Of a stretch of DNA of 64,000 bases, positions 50,271 to 58,987 are shown one piece after another. A program made the translations under genes and the position numbers. Below the pieces are notes generated by a model. The model did not search any database. It was not told where the DNA came from and was given only the letters and a program-made list of their open reading frames with translations. Within the stretch, counting starts at the first letter, position 1; each line of letters opens with the position of its first letter. Source of the stretch: Ruegeria sp. HKCCD7303 (lineage in GTDB: Bacteria > Pseudomonadota > Alphaproteobacteria > Rhodobacterales > Rhodobacteraceae); contig NZ_WVRE01000001.1 in NCBI RefSeq assembly GCF_013111185.1, positions 62,001 through 126,000 on the forward strand. Direction: 5' to 3'.

Positions 50271-50936
50271 ATGTCGTTTTGGGCAGAAACAGGCGCGATA
50301 TTCAGCGCCTTTCTCAGCCAGGATTCCTTCGAGATTCAATCTGCGCTGGAATCGAACGCGACCTGGGTATTGGGCGCGGTCGTCGCGGCCCTAGGCGGGG
50401 TCGCGATCATGCTGATTTATCGGGCAGTGCCCTTTGTCGAACGCCATCTGGAGCGGTCGGTGATGGTGTATTCCTATCTCGCTATCGCGCTGATCATCTT
50501 CTGGGGTGTTATTGATCGGTTCGTCTTTAACGATCAGGAGCCGTGGTCGACGACCATCCCGCCGCTCTTGTTCATGGTCATGGCGTGGTTTGGCGCGTCC
50601 TATAATGTCCGTCTGCGCACTCATCTGAGCTTTAGCGAATTTCGAACCGCTATGCCCCGTGGCGGACAGCTGACCTGTCTGATCCTTGATGCGATTTTGT
50701 GGTTTGGCTTTGCGGTAATCGTGATCGTGACCACCACGCGTCTGGTGGCGTTGTCGGCGTCAAATTTCCAGATCGTTCTGGGCACGGACAACATCATGCA
50801 GTGGTGGTTCCTTCTGGCTGCGCCGCTGTCTTTCTTTCTGATGGTTGGGCGGGTCTTTCAGAACCTGGCAGATGATCTTCACAATTGGAAAACGGGTGAG
50901 CCGCTTATCAAGCAGGCCGTGATTGGGGCAGACTGA
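50271..50936 (+). CDS. TRAP transporter small permease, DctQ type
   Basis: A 221-residue membrane protein with four hydrophobic helices, at about residues 37-57, 72-88, 97-113 and 140-160. TTIPPLLFMVMAWFGASYNVRLRTHLSF is the DctQ-type second-loop region (seen as TIPPLLFMVMAWFGAS then YNVRLRTHLSF). GGGAGGACGGGGTAC precedes ATG 50271. Its stop overlaps the DctM start as TGATG. It is longer than typical DctQ proteins because of an N-terminal extension. Confidence 0.88.
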   Translation: MSFWAETGAIFSAFLSQDSFEIQSALESNATWVLGAVVAALGGVAIMLIYRAVPFVERHLERSVMVYSYLAIALIIFWGVIDRFVFNDQEPWSTTIPPLLFMVMAWFGASYNVRLRTHLSFSEFRTAMPRGGQLTCLILDAILWFGFAVIVIVTTTRLVALSASNFQIVLGTDNIMQWWFLLAAPLSFFLMVGRVFQNLADDLHNWKTGEPLIKQAVIGAD

Positions 50937-52294
50937 TGGCTGACGGAACTTTGGTGACATTAATCTCGCTGGGCGTGACCTTTCTGTTCATGCTGGGCGT
51001 GCCCGTTTTTCTGGTCATTGGATATTGGGTGATCGGTTGCTCCTTTGTGCTGGGTCTCACCCTGGACAACATGGGTGCCGAGCTTCTCAATGTCTTCAAC
51101 AAGGGCTTTGCTCTTTTGGCGATGCCCCTGTTCATTCTGACCGGTGACCTCATCAACAAATCCGGCATTGCCCGAAGGCTCAGTGACTTTGCCTACGCCT
51201 GTCTGGGCTGGATACGCGGCGGGTTGGCAATGGCTTCGCTTGGGGCATGCGGGTTGTTTGCGGCGATCTCGGGGTCGAACTCGGCGACGACGGCGACAAT
51301 CGGCTCGATGCTGCATCCAGAGATGGTCAAGGGCGGCTATGATGAACGTTTCAGTGCGGCCACTGCGGCAGCGGGTGGCACGGTGGGGATCATCATTCCC
51401 CCATCAATCATCTTCATCGTCTATGGGTTTTTGATGAATCTGCCAATTTCCGAACTTTTTGTGGCAGGGATTCTACCCGGCGCACTGATGGTTATCGGGA
51501 TGCAATTTGCTTGCTGGATTATCTGCCGCATGAACGGGTGGGGCTACCTGATCCCGTTGCAGCTGAACCGTGTCCTGAAAACGGCGTTTGGCGCTTGGCT
51601 TGGTTTCTTCGCCATTGGTTTGGTGCTATGGGGCATTTACACAGGCAAGTTTTCCCCGACCGAGGCCGCAGGTGTAACTGTTGGCTTCTGCGTCATTGCC
51701 GGTCTGGTCAGCTATCCGATCAATCGGATCATGGGCGCACGGAATGACATTCCACCAACCGAGAAAAGCTTTGCCGAAATGTTCGTGGTTGAAGGTTTCA
51801 CAATCCCCGAGATCCCGTCGATCGTGATCCGTTCGGCGCAGATCACCGGCATTCTTGCGCCGCTGATCGCTGTTTCTGTGGTGATGCAACAGATCCTGTC
51901 CTTGCTAGGGGCGCAGCAAACCATTGGCGATTTCGTGACTTCAATGGGTGGCTATTATGCGGTTCTGTTCACTTCGATGGTCATCGTCTTCTTTTCGGGC
52001 ATGGTGCTGGAGAGTTTGCCAGTCACAATCATCCTTGCCCCGATCCTTGCCCCGATTGCAGCTTCGGTTGGAATCGATCCGGTTCATTTTTCGGTGATCT
52101 TCCTGGTTGGGGCATCTATCGGGTTCATCACACCACCTTACGGTCTAAATCTCTATGTAGCTTCGGGCGTGACAGGCGTACCCTATTTCCGGTTGTTGCG
52201 ATACACGGTGCCGTATCTGGTGGCGTTGCTTTCGGTTTGGATTTTGGTGTCGCTTGTGCCCGATCTGGCCTTGATCCTACTTCCAAATAGCTAG
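50936..52294 (+). CDS. TRAP transporter large permease, DctM type
   Basis: A 452-residue polytopic protein. DctM signatures are LNVFNKGFALLAMPLFILTG (about residues 43-62), AAISGSNSATTATIGSMLHPEM (about 108-129), GGTVGIIIPPSIIFIVYGFL and, near the end, GASIGFITPPYGLNLYVASG. With DctP and DctQ it forms a complete sodium-driven importer. It is coupled to the small-permease gene by TGATG, and an IclR gene follows 11 bp downstream. Confidence 0.94.
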   Translation: MADGTLVTLISLGVTFLFMLGVPVFLVIGYWVIGCSFVLGLTLDNMGAELLNVFNKGFALLAMPLFILTGDLINKSGIARRLSDFAYACLGWIRGGLAMASLGACGLFAAISGSNSATTATIGSMLHPEMVKGGYDERFSAATAAAGGTVGIIIPPSIIFIVYGFLMNLPISELFVAGILPGALMVIGMQFACWIICRMNGWGYLIPLQLNRVLKTAFGAWLGFFAIGLVLWGIYTGKFSPTEAAGVTVGFCVIAGLVSYPINRIMGARNDIPPTEKSFAEMFVVEGFTIPEIPSIVIRSAQITGILAPLIAVSVVMQQILSLLGAQQTIGDFVTSMGGYYAVLFTSMVIVFFSGMVLESLPVTIILAPILAPIAASVGIDPVHFSVIFLVGASIGFITPPYGLNLYVASGVTGVPYFRLLRYTVPYLVALLSVWILVSLVPDLALILLPNS

Positions 52295-52305
52295 ACTGTT
52301 ACGGG

Positions 52306-53085
52306 ATGGCTGAAACGGAAACACAAGAGAAAGAAACTCAGATCCCGACCAACTTGCGCCTTCTTCTCATACTTGAGGAGGTGGCGCGGCGCGGTTTGGC
52401 CGTCAAACCATCGGACTTGATCGAAACACTTGGGCTGGCCAAGCCAACCATTCATCGTTTGTTGCAAACAGCAGAAGCCGAAGGTTTCCTGCAACGCGAT
52501 CTGGACGGTCGCTCTTATGGGCCAGGTCGCCGGTTACGGTTGCTTTCGGTCAATACGATGTCGTCAGAGCATCTGCGAACAGCACGTTTGGCAATCTTGC
52601 GCAGTGTCGCGGAAGAAGTGGGCGAGACCTGCAATCTGGCTATCCCGGACCGCGAGGGAATGATATATCTTGACCGGGTCGAAACGAAGTGGCCTTTGCG
52701 CATTCAGTTGCCTGTCGGTACGCAAGTACCCTTCCATTGCACCGCAAGCGGCAAGATGTATCTGTCCACACTGCGGCAGAAAACGCTGGATGGGTTTCTT
52801 TCAGCAGGAAACTTACGGCCGCAGACCGAACACTCGTTGACGGATCCCAAAGCTTTGCAAGCGGAAATCCGGCGTATATCCGAAAACAATTTTTCCACAG
52901 ATGACGAGGAGTTCATGGCCGGAATGACAGCTCTTGCTGTGCCGATTCAAGATGGGCAGGGCAGGTTGGCTGGAACGCTTTCGGTTCATGCCCCGACACA
53001 ACGTCACGATGTCAAAAGCCTGATGTCGTTTCTGGGCACGCTGCAAAAAGGGGCGAAAGAGCTTTCGGCGATGTTAGCGGAATGA
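52306..53085 (+). CDS. IclR-family transcriptional regulator
   Basis: A 259-residue regulator with an N-terminal winged helix (LRLLLILEEVARRGLAVKPS, then LAKPTIHRLLQTAEAEGFL; about residues 14-66) and a C-terminal IclR effector domain with CNLAIPDREGMIYLDRV, PFHCTASGKMYLS and DDEEFMAGMTALAVPI. It follows the TRAP genes directly and probably controls them and the divergent GMC oxidoreductase gene. It is convergent with a nucleotidase remnant. Confidence 0.92.
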   Translation: MAETETQEKETQIPTNLRLLLILEEVARRGLAVKPSDLIETLGLAKPTIHRLLQTAEAEGFLQRDLDGRSYGPGRRLRLLSVNTMSSEHLRTARLAILRSVAEEVGETCNLAIPDREGMIYLDRVETKWPLRIQLPVGTQVPFHCTASGKMYLSTLRQKTLDGFLSAGNLRPQTEHSLTDPKALQAEIRRISENNFSTDDEEFMAGMTALAVPIQDGQGRLAGTLSVHAPTQRHDVKSLMSFLGTLQKGAKELSAMLAE

Positions 53086-53463
53086 TCAGTACCTTAGATG
53101 ACAGTTAGGATGCAAATTTCCTTCCGTGCCGTCTCCGGCATCCTCGATCGTGCCCCCTGTGACATCGTTTTGATAATCTTGTGCCTTTGGTCCGATTTCA
53201 AACAACACTGTCGTGTTGCCGAGCGGCGCAAAGGACCAGTTTGCGAGTGCTTTGGGGTTGGTTATGCCTTGCTCGACGATATAGCGCACGATCTCGTCGC
53301 GGCTGGTGTCCAGGGCCTTGAATGCGAGCGTGTCTCCCGGCGTACCAGATAAGAACCTGCCGTCGGACACGCGTTAATTGTCGGTAGCAATAAGGAACTC
53401 CAAATCGCCTTTGACAGCTTCCGGGTATCTTGAAGGGCCACGAAGCATGATCGCGAGATGAGC
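53086..53463 (-). pseudogene. 2',3'-cyclic-nucleotide phosphodiesterase/5'-nucleotidase, C-terminal remnant
   Basis: The leftward frame from about 53463 reads AHLAIMLRGPSRYPEAVKGD, then LEFLIATDN, then an in-frame TAA (53376-53374), then RVSDGRFLSGTPGDTLAFKA and WSFAPLGNTTVLFEIGPKAQ, ending at 53086. This matches the C-terminus of CpdB-type enzymes, where the motif is normally TNNYR; here the stop replaces that Tyr. The metallophosphatase domain and most of the protein are missing. It is a remnant, and a GTG at 53370 should not be taken as a gene start. Confidence 0.6.
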
Positions 53464-53466
53464 TCG

Positions 53467-54678
53467 CTACATCCTTGAAAGCCCAGCATTGGTGTTCAAA
53501 AGAAATTGGCGGAATATCGGGCTGCTTGCCGCGCCAATTCCGCGCGCGTTCTCTCCGACCGCCGCAGCTTCGACGACCGGAGGGATCAACCCCCGTTTAT
53601 CCTGATTGACCAGATACCGGCGAACCCGGGCGACCAGTTCATCCCGCACTTCGGGTGGGAATGCGCCATCGATGAATATTGCTTCGAAGTCGATGACAGC
53701 GCAGATGGACAATGCCGCTTTTGCCAATTCCTGCGCAGTGGTTCCGATCCATGGATCCACATATCGGGAAATGCTGCTCCAATCCTGCGGCTTTCTCCAA
53801 AGAACCCCAGGGTCGACACCTGCTTCGATCAGCCTGTCCTCGAGCAGAAACAGTGATGCAGTGTCGATCAGTTGCTGGCTTTCACCCAATGGGCCTGTTG
53901 TGCGCATCGCGCCTAAGGCACCTGCATTGCCTTGGTTGCCCTCGAACACCGTGCCGTTCAACGCGACGCCACCGCCGATCATCGAGCCGATGAAGAAATA
54001 GAAATAGTCGCGATACTCGGCCCCGCGACCATAGAGATGCTCTGCGTGACACGCGGCAGTAGCGTCGTTAACGACAAAGACCGGAAGATCGCTGAATTTG
54101 GCAACTTCGGAAAAGAAATTCACGTTTTTCCACGACCTGAATTTCTTGGCTGCAAGCCCTGACAGGTCATGCCACTTCCAAAGTTCGAACGGAGTACCGA
54201 TTCCGATACCGCACACTCGGTCCCGAAGAGTCCGAGGTTCGTGTGAGAGGAGCGTCTCCAGCCCAGACTCCAGAAAGCCGAAAATGACCTCTGGTAGCGG
54301 ATAGTCATACGTGGTGGAGAGTTGGCGGCGCGGCGTGCCCAAAAAGTCGATCAACAGCAGATCGGCACTACGCCGTCCAATCTTCATCCCCACCGACAAG
54401 ATGCCTTCCGGGTTCAATTCCATGGGGATTGAGGGCTTCCCCACTTTGCCGCGCAACGGGGTTCCACGTTTGAGAATCCCGTCCTTTTCAAGTTTGCGCA
54501 AAATTATTGATACAGTTTGCGGAGACAGGCCTGTTAACCGCGCAACGTCCGCGCCAGCGGTGGGCCCATGTCGCTGTAAAACCGTCAAAATCAGACGTTC
54601 GTTGTGATCGCGAACCCCGCTTTGACTTACCCCGCCGGTCAGTGATTTAAGAGCCTCTTTCTCCATAAGTTTGAACAT
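53467..54678 (-). CDS. ROK-family transcriptional repressor (FrcR-like)
   Basis: A 403-residue ROK repressor with an N-terminal winged helix (ADVARLTGLSPQTVSIILRK, then LEKDGILKRG; about residues 37-66) and a ROK sugar-kinase-like domain with VGMKIGRRSADLLLIDFLG, GIGIGTPFELW, FVVNDATAACHAEHLYG and FYFFIGSMIGGGVALNG. The usual ROK zinc-binding cysteine cluster is not evident. It diverges from the frcB-like gene over 174 bp that hold a perfect A/T palindrome. In rhizobia a ROK protein, FrcR, lies next to frcBCAK, and the layout here is the same. Confidence 0.88.
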   Translation of the reverse strand: MFKLMEKEALKSLTGGVSQSGVRDHNERLILTVLQRHGPTAGADVARLTGLSPQTVSIILRKLEKDGILKRGTPLRGKVGKPSIPMELNPEGILSVGMKIGRRSADLLLIDFLGTPRRQLSTTYDYPLPEVIFGFLESGLETLLSHEPRTLRDRVCGIGIGTPFELWKWHDLSGLAAKKFRSWKNVNFFSEVAKFSDLPVFVVNDATAACHAEHLYGRGAEYRDYFYFFIGSMIGGGVALNGTVFEGNQGNAGALGAMRTTGPLGESQQLIDTASLFLLEDRLIEAGVDPGVLWRKPQDWSSISRYVDPWIGTTAQELAKAALSICAVIDFEAIFIDGAFPPEVRDELVARVRRYLVNQDKRGLIPPVVEAAAVGENARGIGAASSPIFRQFLLNTNAGLSRM

Positions 54679-54718
54679 AAACGCCTTATTTTCTTATGAA
54701 AAGACATCCGCGCAAATT

Positions 54719-54747
54719 AATAAATAAACTTTATTTATTTATTGACA
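54719..54747. promoter_or_regulatory. ROK operator palindrome and -35 box upstream of frcB-like gene
   Basis: AATAAATAAA and TTTATTTATT are perfect 10 bp arms around a single C (54719-54739). A TTGACA -35-like hexamer follows at 54742-54747. Long A/T palindromes of this kind are typical of ROK repressors such as NagC and Mlc, so this is the likely repressor site. Confidence 0.55.
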
Positions 54748-54852
54748 GAGAGGCCAGAATCACTGTTCTCTGATTGAGACCTTCATTGGAGGATGAGGTC
54801 GGGTCTTGCTGGCATGCCGTGCGAGGCAACAACAATTTTCTGGGAGGACAAC

Positions 54853-55872
54853 ATGAGAAATCTATTCAAGATTGCCGCATCAGCGACTGCGCTTACGATG
54901 GCCGCAGCATCCGCCCAAGCGGCTGGTGAAACCGTTTGCCTGATTACCAAGACGGATACCAATCCATTTTTTGTAAAGATGAAGGAAGGTGCCACAGCCA
55001 AAGCCGAAGAGCTTGGCATGACGCTTAAGGCTTTTGCAGGTAAGGTCGACGGCGACCACGAAACTCAGGTTCAGGCGATCGAAACCTGCATTCTTGATGG
55101 CGCAAAGGGAATTCTGCTCACGGCGTCTGACACAAGCTCGATTGTACCGGCTGTTCAGCAGGCGCGCGACGCTGGACTTCTGGTGATTGCGCTGGACACA
55201 CCGCTGAGCCCAATTGACTCGGCGGATGCTACATTTGCCACGGACAACTACAAAGCTGGTTTACTGATCGGACAATGGGCAAAGGCCAAAATGGGTGATG
55301 CAGCTGCCGACGCCAAAATTGCGACACTTGATCTGAACGTCAGCCAGCCAACAGTGGATGTTCTTCGCAACCAAGGTTTCCTGGATGGCTTCGGTGTAGA
55401 CTTGGCCGACCCCAACGTGATCGGTGACGAAACCGATGCGCGCCTGGTTGGCAGCGATGTAACCGACGGCAACGAGGAAGGTGGCCGACGTGCAATGGAA
55501 AACCTTCTGGCAAAAGATCCAACAATCAATGTCGTTCACACGATCAATGAACCAGCAGCGGCAGGTGCTTACGAAGCTCTGAAGTCTATCGGACGTGAGA
55601 ACGACGTGCTGATCGTCTCGGTTGATGGCGGCTGCCCCGGTGTCCAAAACGTAGAGGCAGGTGTCATTGGTGCCACCAGTCAGCAGTACCCGCTGTTAAT
55701 GGCCTCGCTGGGTGTCGAAGCCATCAAGAAATGGGCGGACGAAGGTGTGAAGCCCGAAAATACGCCCGGGAAAGACTTCTACGATACCGGCGTTGCACTG
55801 ATTACCGACCAACCAGTTGACGGCGTCGAGTCTATTTCGGTCGCCGAGGGCCTGGATCTCTGCTGGGGCTAA
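54853..55872 (+). CDS. frcB: Fructose-type ABC transporter substrate-binding protein
   Basis: A 339-residue sugar receptor of the RbsB/FrcB class with signal peptide [24 protein letters not shown] (about residues 3-25). The mature start [20 protein letters not shown], then [20 protein letters not shown], is the typical hinge-linked fold. ATG 54853 has GGGAGGA nine bases before it; the open frame to 54793 is ignored. It is followed by permease, ATPase and kinase genes in the order of the rhizobial frcBCAK fructose system. The symbol rests on gene order and the adjacent ROK and kinase genes. Confidence 0.85.
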   Translation: MRNLFKIAASATALTMAAASAQAAGETVCLITKTDTNPFFVKMKEGATAKAEELGMTLKAFAGKVDGDHETQVQAIETCILDGAKGILLTASDTSSIVPAVQQARDAGLLVIALDTPLSPIDSADATFATDNYKAGLLIGQWAKAKMGDAAADAKIATLDLNVSQPTVDVLRNQGFLDGFGVDLADPNVIGDETDARLVGSDVTDGNEEGGRRAMENLLAKDPTINVVHTINEPAAAGAYEALKSIGRENDVLIVSVDGGCPGVQNVEAGVIGATSQQYPLLMASLGVEAIKKWADEGVKPENTPGKDFYDTGVALITDQPVDGVESISVAEGLDLCWG

Positions 55873-55885
55873 GCAAGCACCAATT

Positions 55886-55913
55886 GGATGAGGCGCGTCG
55901 CAGCGCCTCATCC
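55886..55913 (+). terminator. Perfect 11 bp hairpin with short T-run after frcB-like gene
   Basis: GGATGAGGCGC and GCGCCTCATCC pair perfectly around a 6-base loop, followed by TTTCTGTT. This is the most terminator-like of the binding-protein hairpins in the window and probably acts as a leaky terminator before the permease gene. Confidence 0.7.
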
Positions 55914-55989
55914 TTTCTGTTCACCGAAAAACCGAAACTTCCTTTAAACTGATCTCGTGGCTGCGATGCGCGCTAGGGAAGGGGGAGAG

Positions 55990-57060
55990 ATGTCTGAAGC
56001 AAACCGAGGCGCCCAGGAGTTTGAGACTGCTGCCAGTCCGAAAGAGACCGTGGCTGAATTTGAGAGCCACCGGCGCGGCATGTTGGGGAAGTTACAGCAC
56101 CTTCTCCACGTCAACCCATCTTTTGTGCCTTTGATCGTATTGGTCGGAGCAATATTGATCTTTGGCTTGCTATTGGGTTCAAAATTCTTCTCGCCTTTCG
56201 CAATGACCCTGATCCTGCAACAGGTTCAGATTGTAGGTATCGTCGCCGCAGCGCAAAGTTTGGTCATTCTGACCGCCGGCATTGACCTAAGCGTCGGGGC
56301 GATCATGGTGTTTTCTTCTGTCATTATGGGGCAGTTCACTTTCCGCTACGGTATTCCGGTACCAATTGCCGTCATGTGCGGTCTGGCCGTCGGCACGATG
56401 ATCGGAGCTTTGAACGGTTGGCTTGTCAGTCGCGTCAAGCTGCCCCCCTTCATTGTCACACTCGGGATGTGGCAGATCGTTCTTGCGACCAACTTTTTGT
56501 ACTCTGCGAACGAAACCATTCGCAGTCAGGATATCGAAGCCAACGCCCCCTTCCTTCAGTTCTTCGGAACAAAGTTCAGCATTGGCGGGGCGACTTTTAC
56601 CGTTGGCGTCATATTCATGCTCACGCTTATCTTTGTGCTGGCTTATGCGCTCAAACACACAGCGTGGGGCCGACACGTATATGCCGTAGGGGATGACCCC
56701 GAGGCCGCCGAGCTGTCCGGTGTCAACGTCCACAGAACCCTAATGTCCGTCTACATGCTGTCCGGTCTGATCTGCGCTTTTGCGGGCTGGGCTTTGATCG
56801 GGCGCATCGGATCGGTCTCACCAACCTCCGGCCAATTGGCCAACATTGAAAGCATCACCGCTGTCGTGATCGGAGGTATTTCTTTGTTCGGCGGCCGTGG
56901 CTCCATTCTGGGGTCCCTGTTCGGGGCGCTGATCGTGGGTGTCTTCACCCTCGGGCTGAGGTTGCTTGGCGCAGATGCGCAGTGGACCTTCTTACTTATC
57001 GGGCTTCTCATCATCGCAGCAGTCGCAGTCGACCAGTGGATCAGAAAGGTATCGGGCTGA
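55990..57060 (+). CDS. frcC: Fructose-type ABC transporter permease
   Basis: A 356-residue sugar permease (RbsC/FrcC class) with a soluble N-terminal extension of about 35 residues, then eight to ten hydrophobic helices. Family landmarks are VIVAAAQSLVILTAGIDLSVGAI-type sequence (seen as VAAAQSLVILTAGIDLSVGA), GWLVSRVKLPPFIVTLGMWQ and GRHVYAVGDDPEAAELSGVN. GGGGGAGAG precedes ATG 55990. Its stop overlaps the ATPase start as TGATG. Confidence 0.88.
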   Translation: MSEANRGAQEFETAASPKETVAEFESHRRGMLGKLQHLLHVNPSFVPLIVLVGAILIFGLLLGSKFFSPFAMTLILQQVQIVGIVAAAQSLVILTAGIDLSVGAIMVFSSVIMGQFTFRYGIPVPIAVMCGLAVGTMIGALNGWLVSRVKLPPFIVTLGMWQIVLATNFLYSANETIRSQDIEANAPFLQFFGTKFSIGGATFTVGVIFMLTLIFVLAYALKHTAWGRHVYAVGDDPEAAELSGVNVHRTLMSVYMLSGLICAFAGWALIGRIGSVSPTSGQLANIESITAVVIGGISLFGGRGSILGSLFGALIVGVFTLGLRLLGADAQWTFLLIGLLIIAAVAVDQWIRKVSG

Positions 57061-57842
57061 TGTCAGACACAACTCCAGTCGTCCAAGGGCGCGGGATCGT
57101 GAAGCGCTATGGCCACGTCACCGCCATCGACCATTCCGACTTTGAGCTGCGCCAAGGTGAAATCCTTGCGGTCATCGGAGACAACGGTGCGGGCAAGTCG
57201 TCTATCGTCAAGGCGATTTGCGGCGCTACGATCCCGGATGAGGGTGAGATCTTGATCGAAGGGAAGAGAGTCAACTTCACCTCACCGATCGACGCTCGCA
57301 ACATGGGGATTGAGATCGTCTATCAGCAGCTTGCGATGTCCCCGGCGTTATCCATTGCGGACAACATGTTCATGGGTCGCGAGATCCGCAAACAGGGCTT
57401 CATGGGCAAATACCTGCGTCAGCTTGACCGACCTGCAATGGAAAAGTTCGCTCGTGAGAAACTGACCGAGCTTGGGCTGATGACCGTTCAATCCATCAAC
57501 CAAGCGGTTGAGACGCTTTCGGGTGGACAGCGCCAGGGTGTTGCCGTTGCCCGCGCAGCCGCCTTCGCGACCAAGTTCATTATCATGGACGAACCGACGG
57601 CTGCTTTGGGGGTCAAGGAAAGCCGCAAGGTGCTTGAACTTATTCAGGATGTACGCGCGCGTGGCATTCCGATCATCCTAATCAGCCACAACATGCCGCA
57701 TGTCTTTGAAGTTGCAGATCGCATCCATGTGCACCGACTAGGCAAACGGCTCTGCACGATCGATCCCAAGGACTATACGATGTCCGACGCCGTCGCCTTC
57801 ATGACCGGCGCCAAAGAGCCCCCGAAAGAGGACGCCGCGTGA
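57060..57842 (+). CDS. frcA: Fructose-type ABC transporter ATP-binding protein
   Basis: A 260-residue single-domain sugar ATPase with Walker A GDNGAGKSS (about residues 40-48), signature LSGGQRQGVAVARA and Walker B FIIMDEPTAALG. FrcA-type importers have a single ATPase domain rather than the fused double domain of RbsA, which fits here. Its start is coupled to the permease stop, and its end overlaps the kinase gene by four bases. Confidence 0.9.
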   Translation: MSDTTPVVQGRGIVKRYGHVTAIDHSDFELRQGEILAVIGDNGAGKSSIVKAICGATIPDEGEILIEGKRVNFTSPIDARNMGIEIVYQQLAMSPALSIADNMFMGREIRKQGFMGKYLRQLDRPAMEKFAREKLTELGLMTVQSINQAVETLSGGQRQGVAVARAAAFATKFIIMDEPTAALGVKESRKVLELIQDVRARGIPIILISHNMPHVFEVADRIHVHRLGKRLCTIDPKDYTMSDAVAFMTGAKEPPKEDAA

Positions 57843-58510
57843 TCAAGCAGGACGTAGAGCGCGTTTGCGATTTGATTTCCTCCCGGAGGCAGGTTGAGGT
57901 CCGGACGATTGTTGCAATTGCCGGCCCTCCTGCGTCCGGTAAATCGACCTTGGCAGAAACCGTTGTAAAATCGCTGAACACTCAGCAAAACTCGGTGGTT
58001 CCGTTTGCGACTCTGATCCCGATGGACGGCTACCATTTGGACAACGGTGTACTCGAACCGCGCGGTCTGCTGCCGAGAAAAGGCGCGCCAGAAACCTTCG
58101 ACGGTATTGGGTTTTGCGATGCAATCAGACGGCTTCAGTCTGCACGGCATGAGCTCTTTTACCCAAAATTCGACCGCCATATGGATATTGCCATCGCAAA
58201 CGCGATTGCTGTTCACCCCGAAACGCCAGTTGTTGTTGTAGAAGGAAACTACCTTCTGATGGACAGCGACCCGTGGAGGACAGTGGCGGATGCGTATGCT
58301 GCAACGGTTTTCATAAGCCCGACTTTGGAAGAACTCGAAAGCAGACTGCAACAGCGATGGATAAAGCATGGATTTGACCCAAAATCCGCGCTTCGACGTG
58401 CTAAATCTAACGATCTGCCCAATGCCCAGCTTGTTATTCGCAACAGCAGGAAAGCAGACCTAAACTTGAACCAGAATTATACGGAAACCGGCACACGCTA
58501 CGCTTTTTGA
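57839..58510 (+). CDS. frcK: FrcK-like sugar kinase of the P-loop kinase family
   Basis: A 223-residue P-loop kinase with Walker A AIAGPPASGKSTLAETV (about residues 24-40), PMDGYHLDNGVLEPRGLLPRKGAPETFD (seen as IPMDGYHLDNGV then GLLPRKGAPETFDG) and VVVEGNYLLMDSDPWRTVAD (about 131-150). It belongs to the uridine-kinase/pantothenate-kinase-like group that includes rhizobial FrcK. GTG 57839 overlaps the ATPase stop (GTGA). It probably phosphorylates the imported sugar, though FrcK's exact substrate is not certain. Confidence 0.85.
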   Translation: MIKQDVERVCDLISSRRQVEVRTIVAIAGPPASGKSTLAETVVKSLNTQQNSVVPFATLIPMDGYHLDNGVLEPRGLLPRKGAPETFDGIGFCDAIRRLQSARHELFYPKFDRHMDIAIANAIAVHPETPVVVVEGNYLLMDSDPWRTVADAYAATVFISPTLEELESRLQQRWIKHGFDPKSALRRAKSNDLPNAQLVIRNSRKADLNLNQNYTETGTRYAF

Positions 58511-58545
58511 CCCGGTTTTCCAGACACCAAGTTAGTCTGCCGGGT
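58510..58545 (+). terminator. Nested inverted repeat after frcK-like gene
   Basis: ACCCGG (58510-58515) pairs with CCGGGT (58540-58545), and CAGAC (58521-58525) pairs with GTCTG (58535-58539) inside it. The position directly after the last frc gene suits an operon terminator, though the following T-run is weak. Confidence 0.45.
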
Positions 58546-58987
58546 GTTTCGCTGAACGAAGCCTTTTGTTTAAAATGGAACTGGCAACCAGTACTGCGTG
58601 ACCGCTTCTTTTCTTGAGGAGCCTCTCGACTAACCTTCACCCAGGCACCCTGAGGCGGATACAAGCAGTCTGGTGTTGACGGATTGTTGGGAGAGTGGCG
58701 GTTGAATAATCGCCTCGGGGCAAAGCAAGTAATGACATATGGTCGTTCCAGGCCATCGCGCCGTTATCTGAAAGGTCGAGGCGCGGCATTCGGACGCGAT
58801 CGAGCTTTGAGTTTTTCGGCGACAATAGAGTTCGTTGGATCGGCAACCACCCACGAACTGGTGGGCACAGGCGCATGTGTACTGCTGCGCAATTTTCTGA
58901 TCTGTGTGGTCCGAAGGGGCGGGGTATTTGTACGGATCCGTTTTCGAGATTCCGGGCGCTCAGGCCGTAGCTTGAAAGGAGGACCCG
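58546..58987. other. Non-coding interval
   Basis: Open frames cross this 442 bp stretch on both strands, but none has a family signature or a good ribosome site. No RNA gene, repeat or insertion-sequence end was recognised. The last 20 bases carry AAAGGAGGACCCG, the ribosome site for the next gene. Confidence 0.45.
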
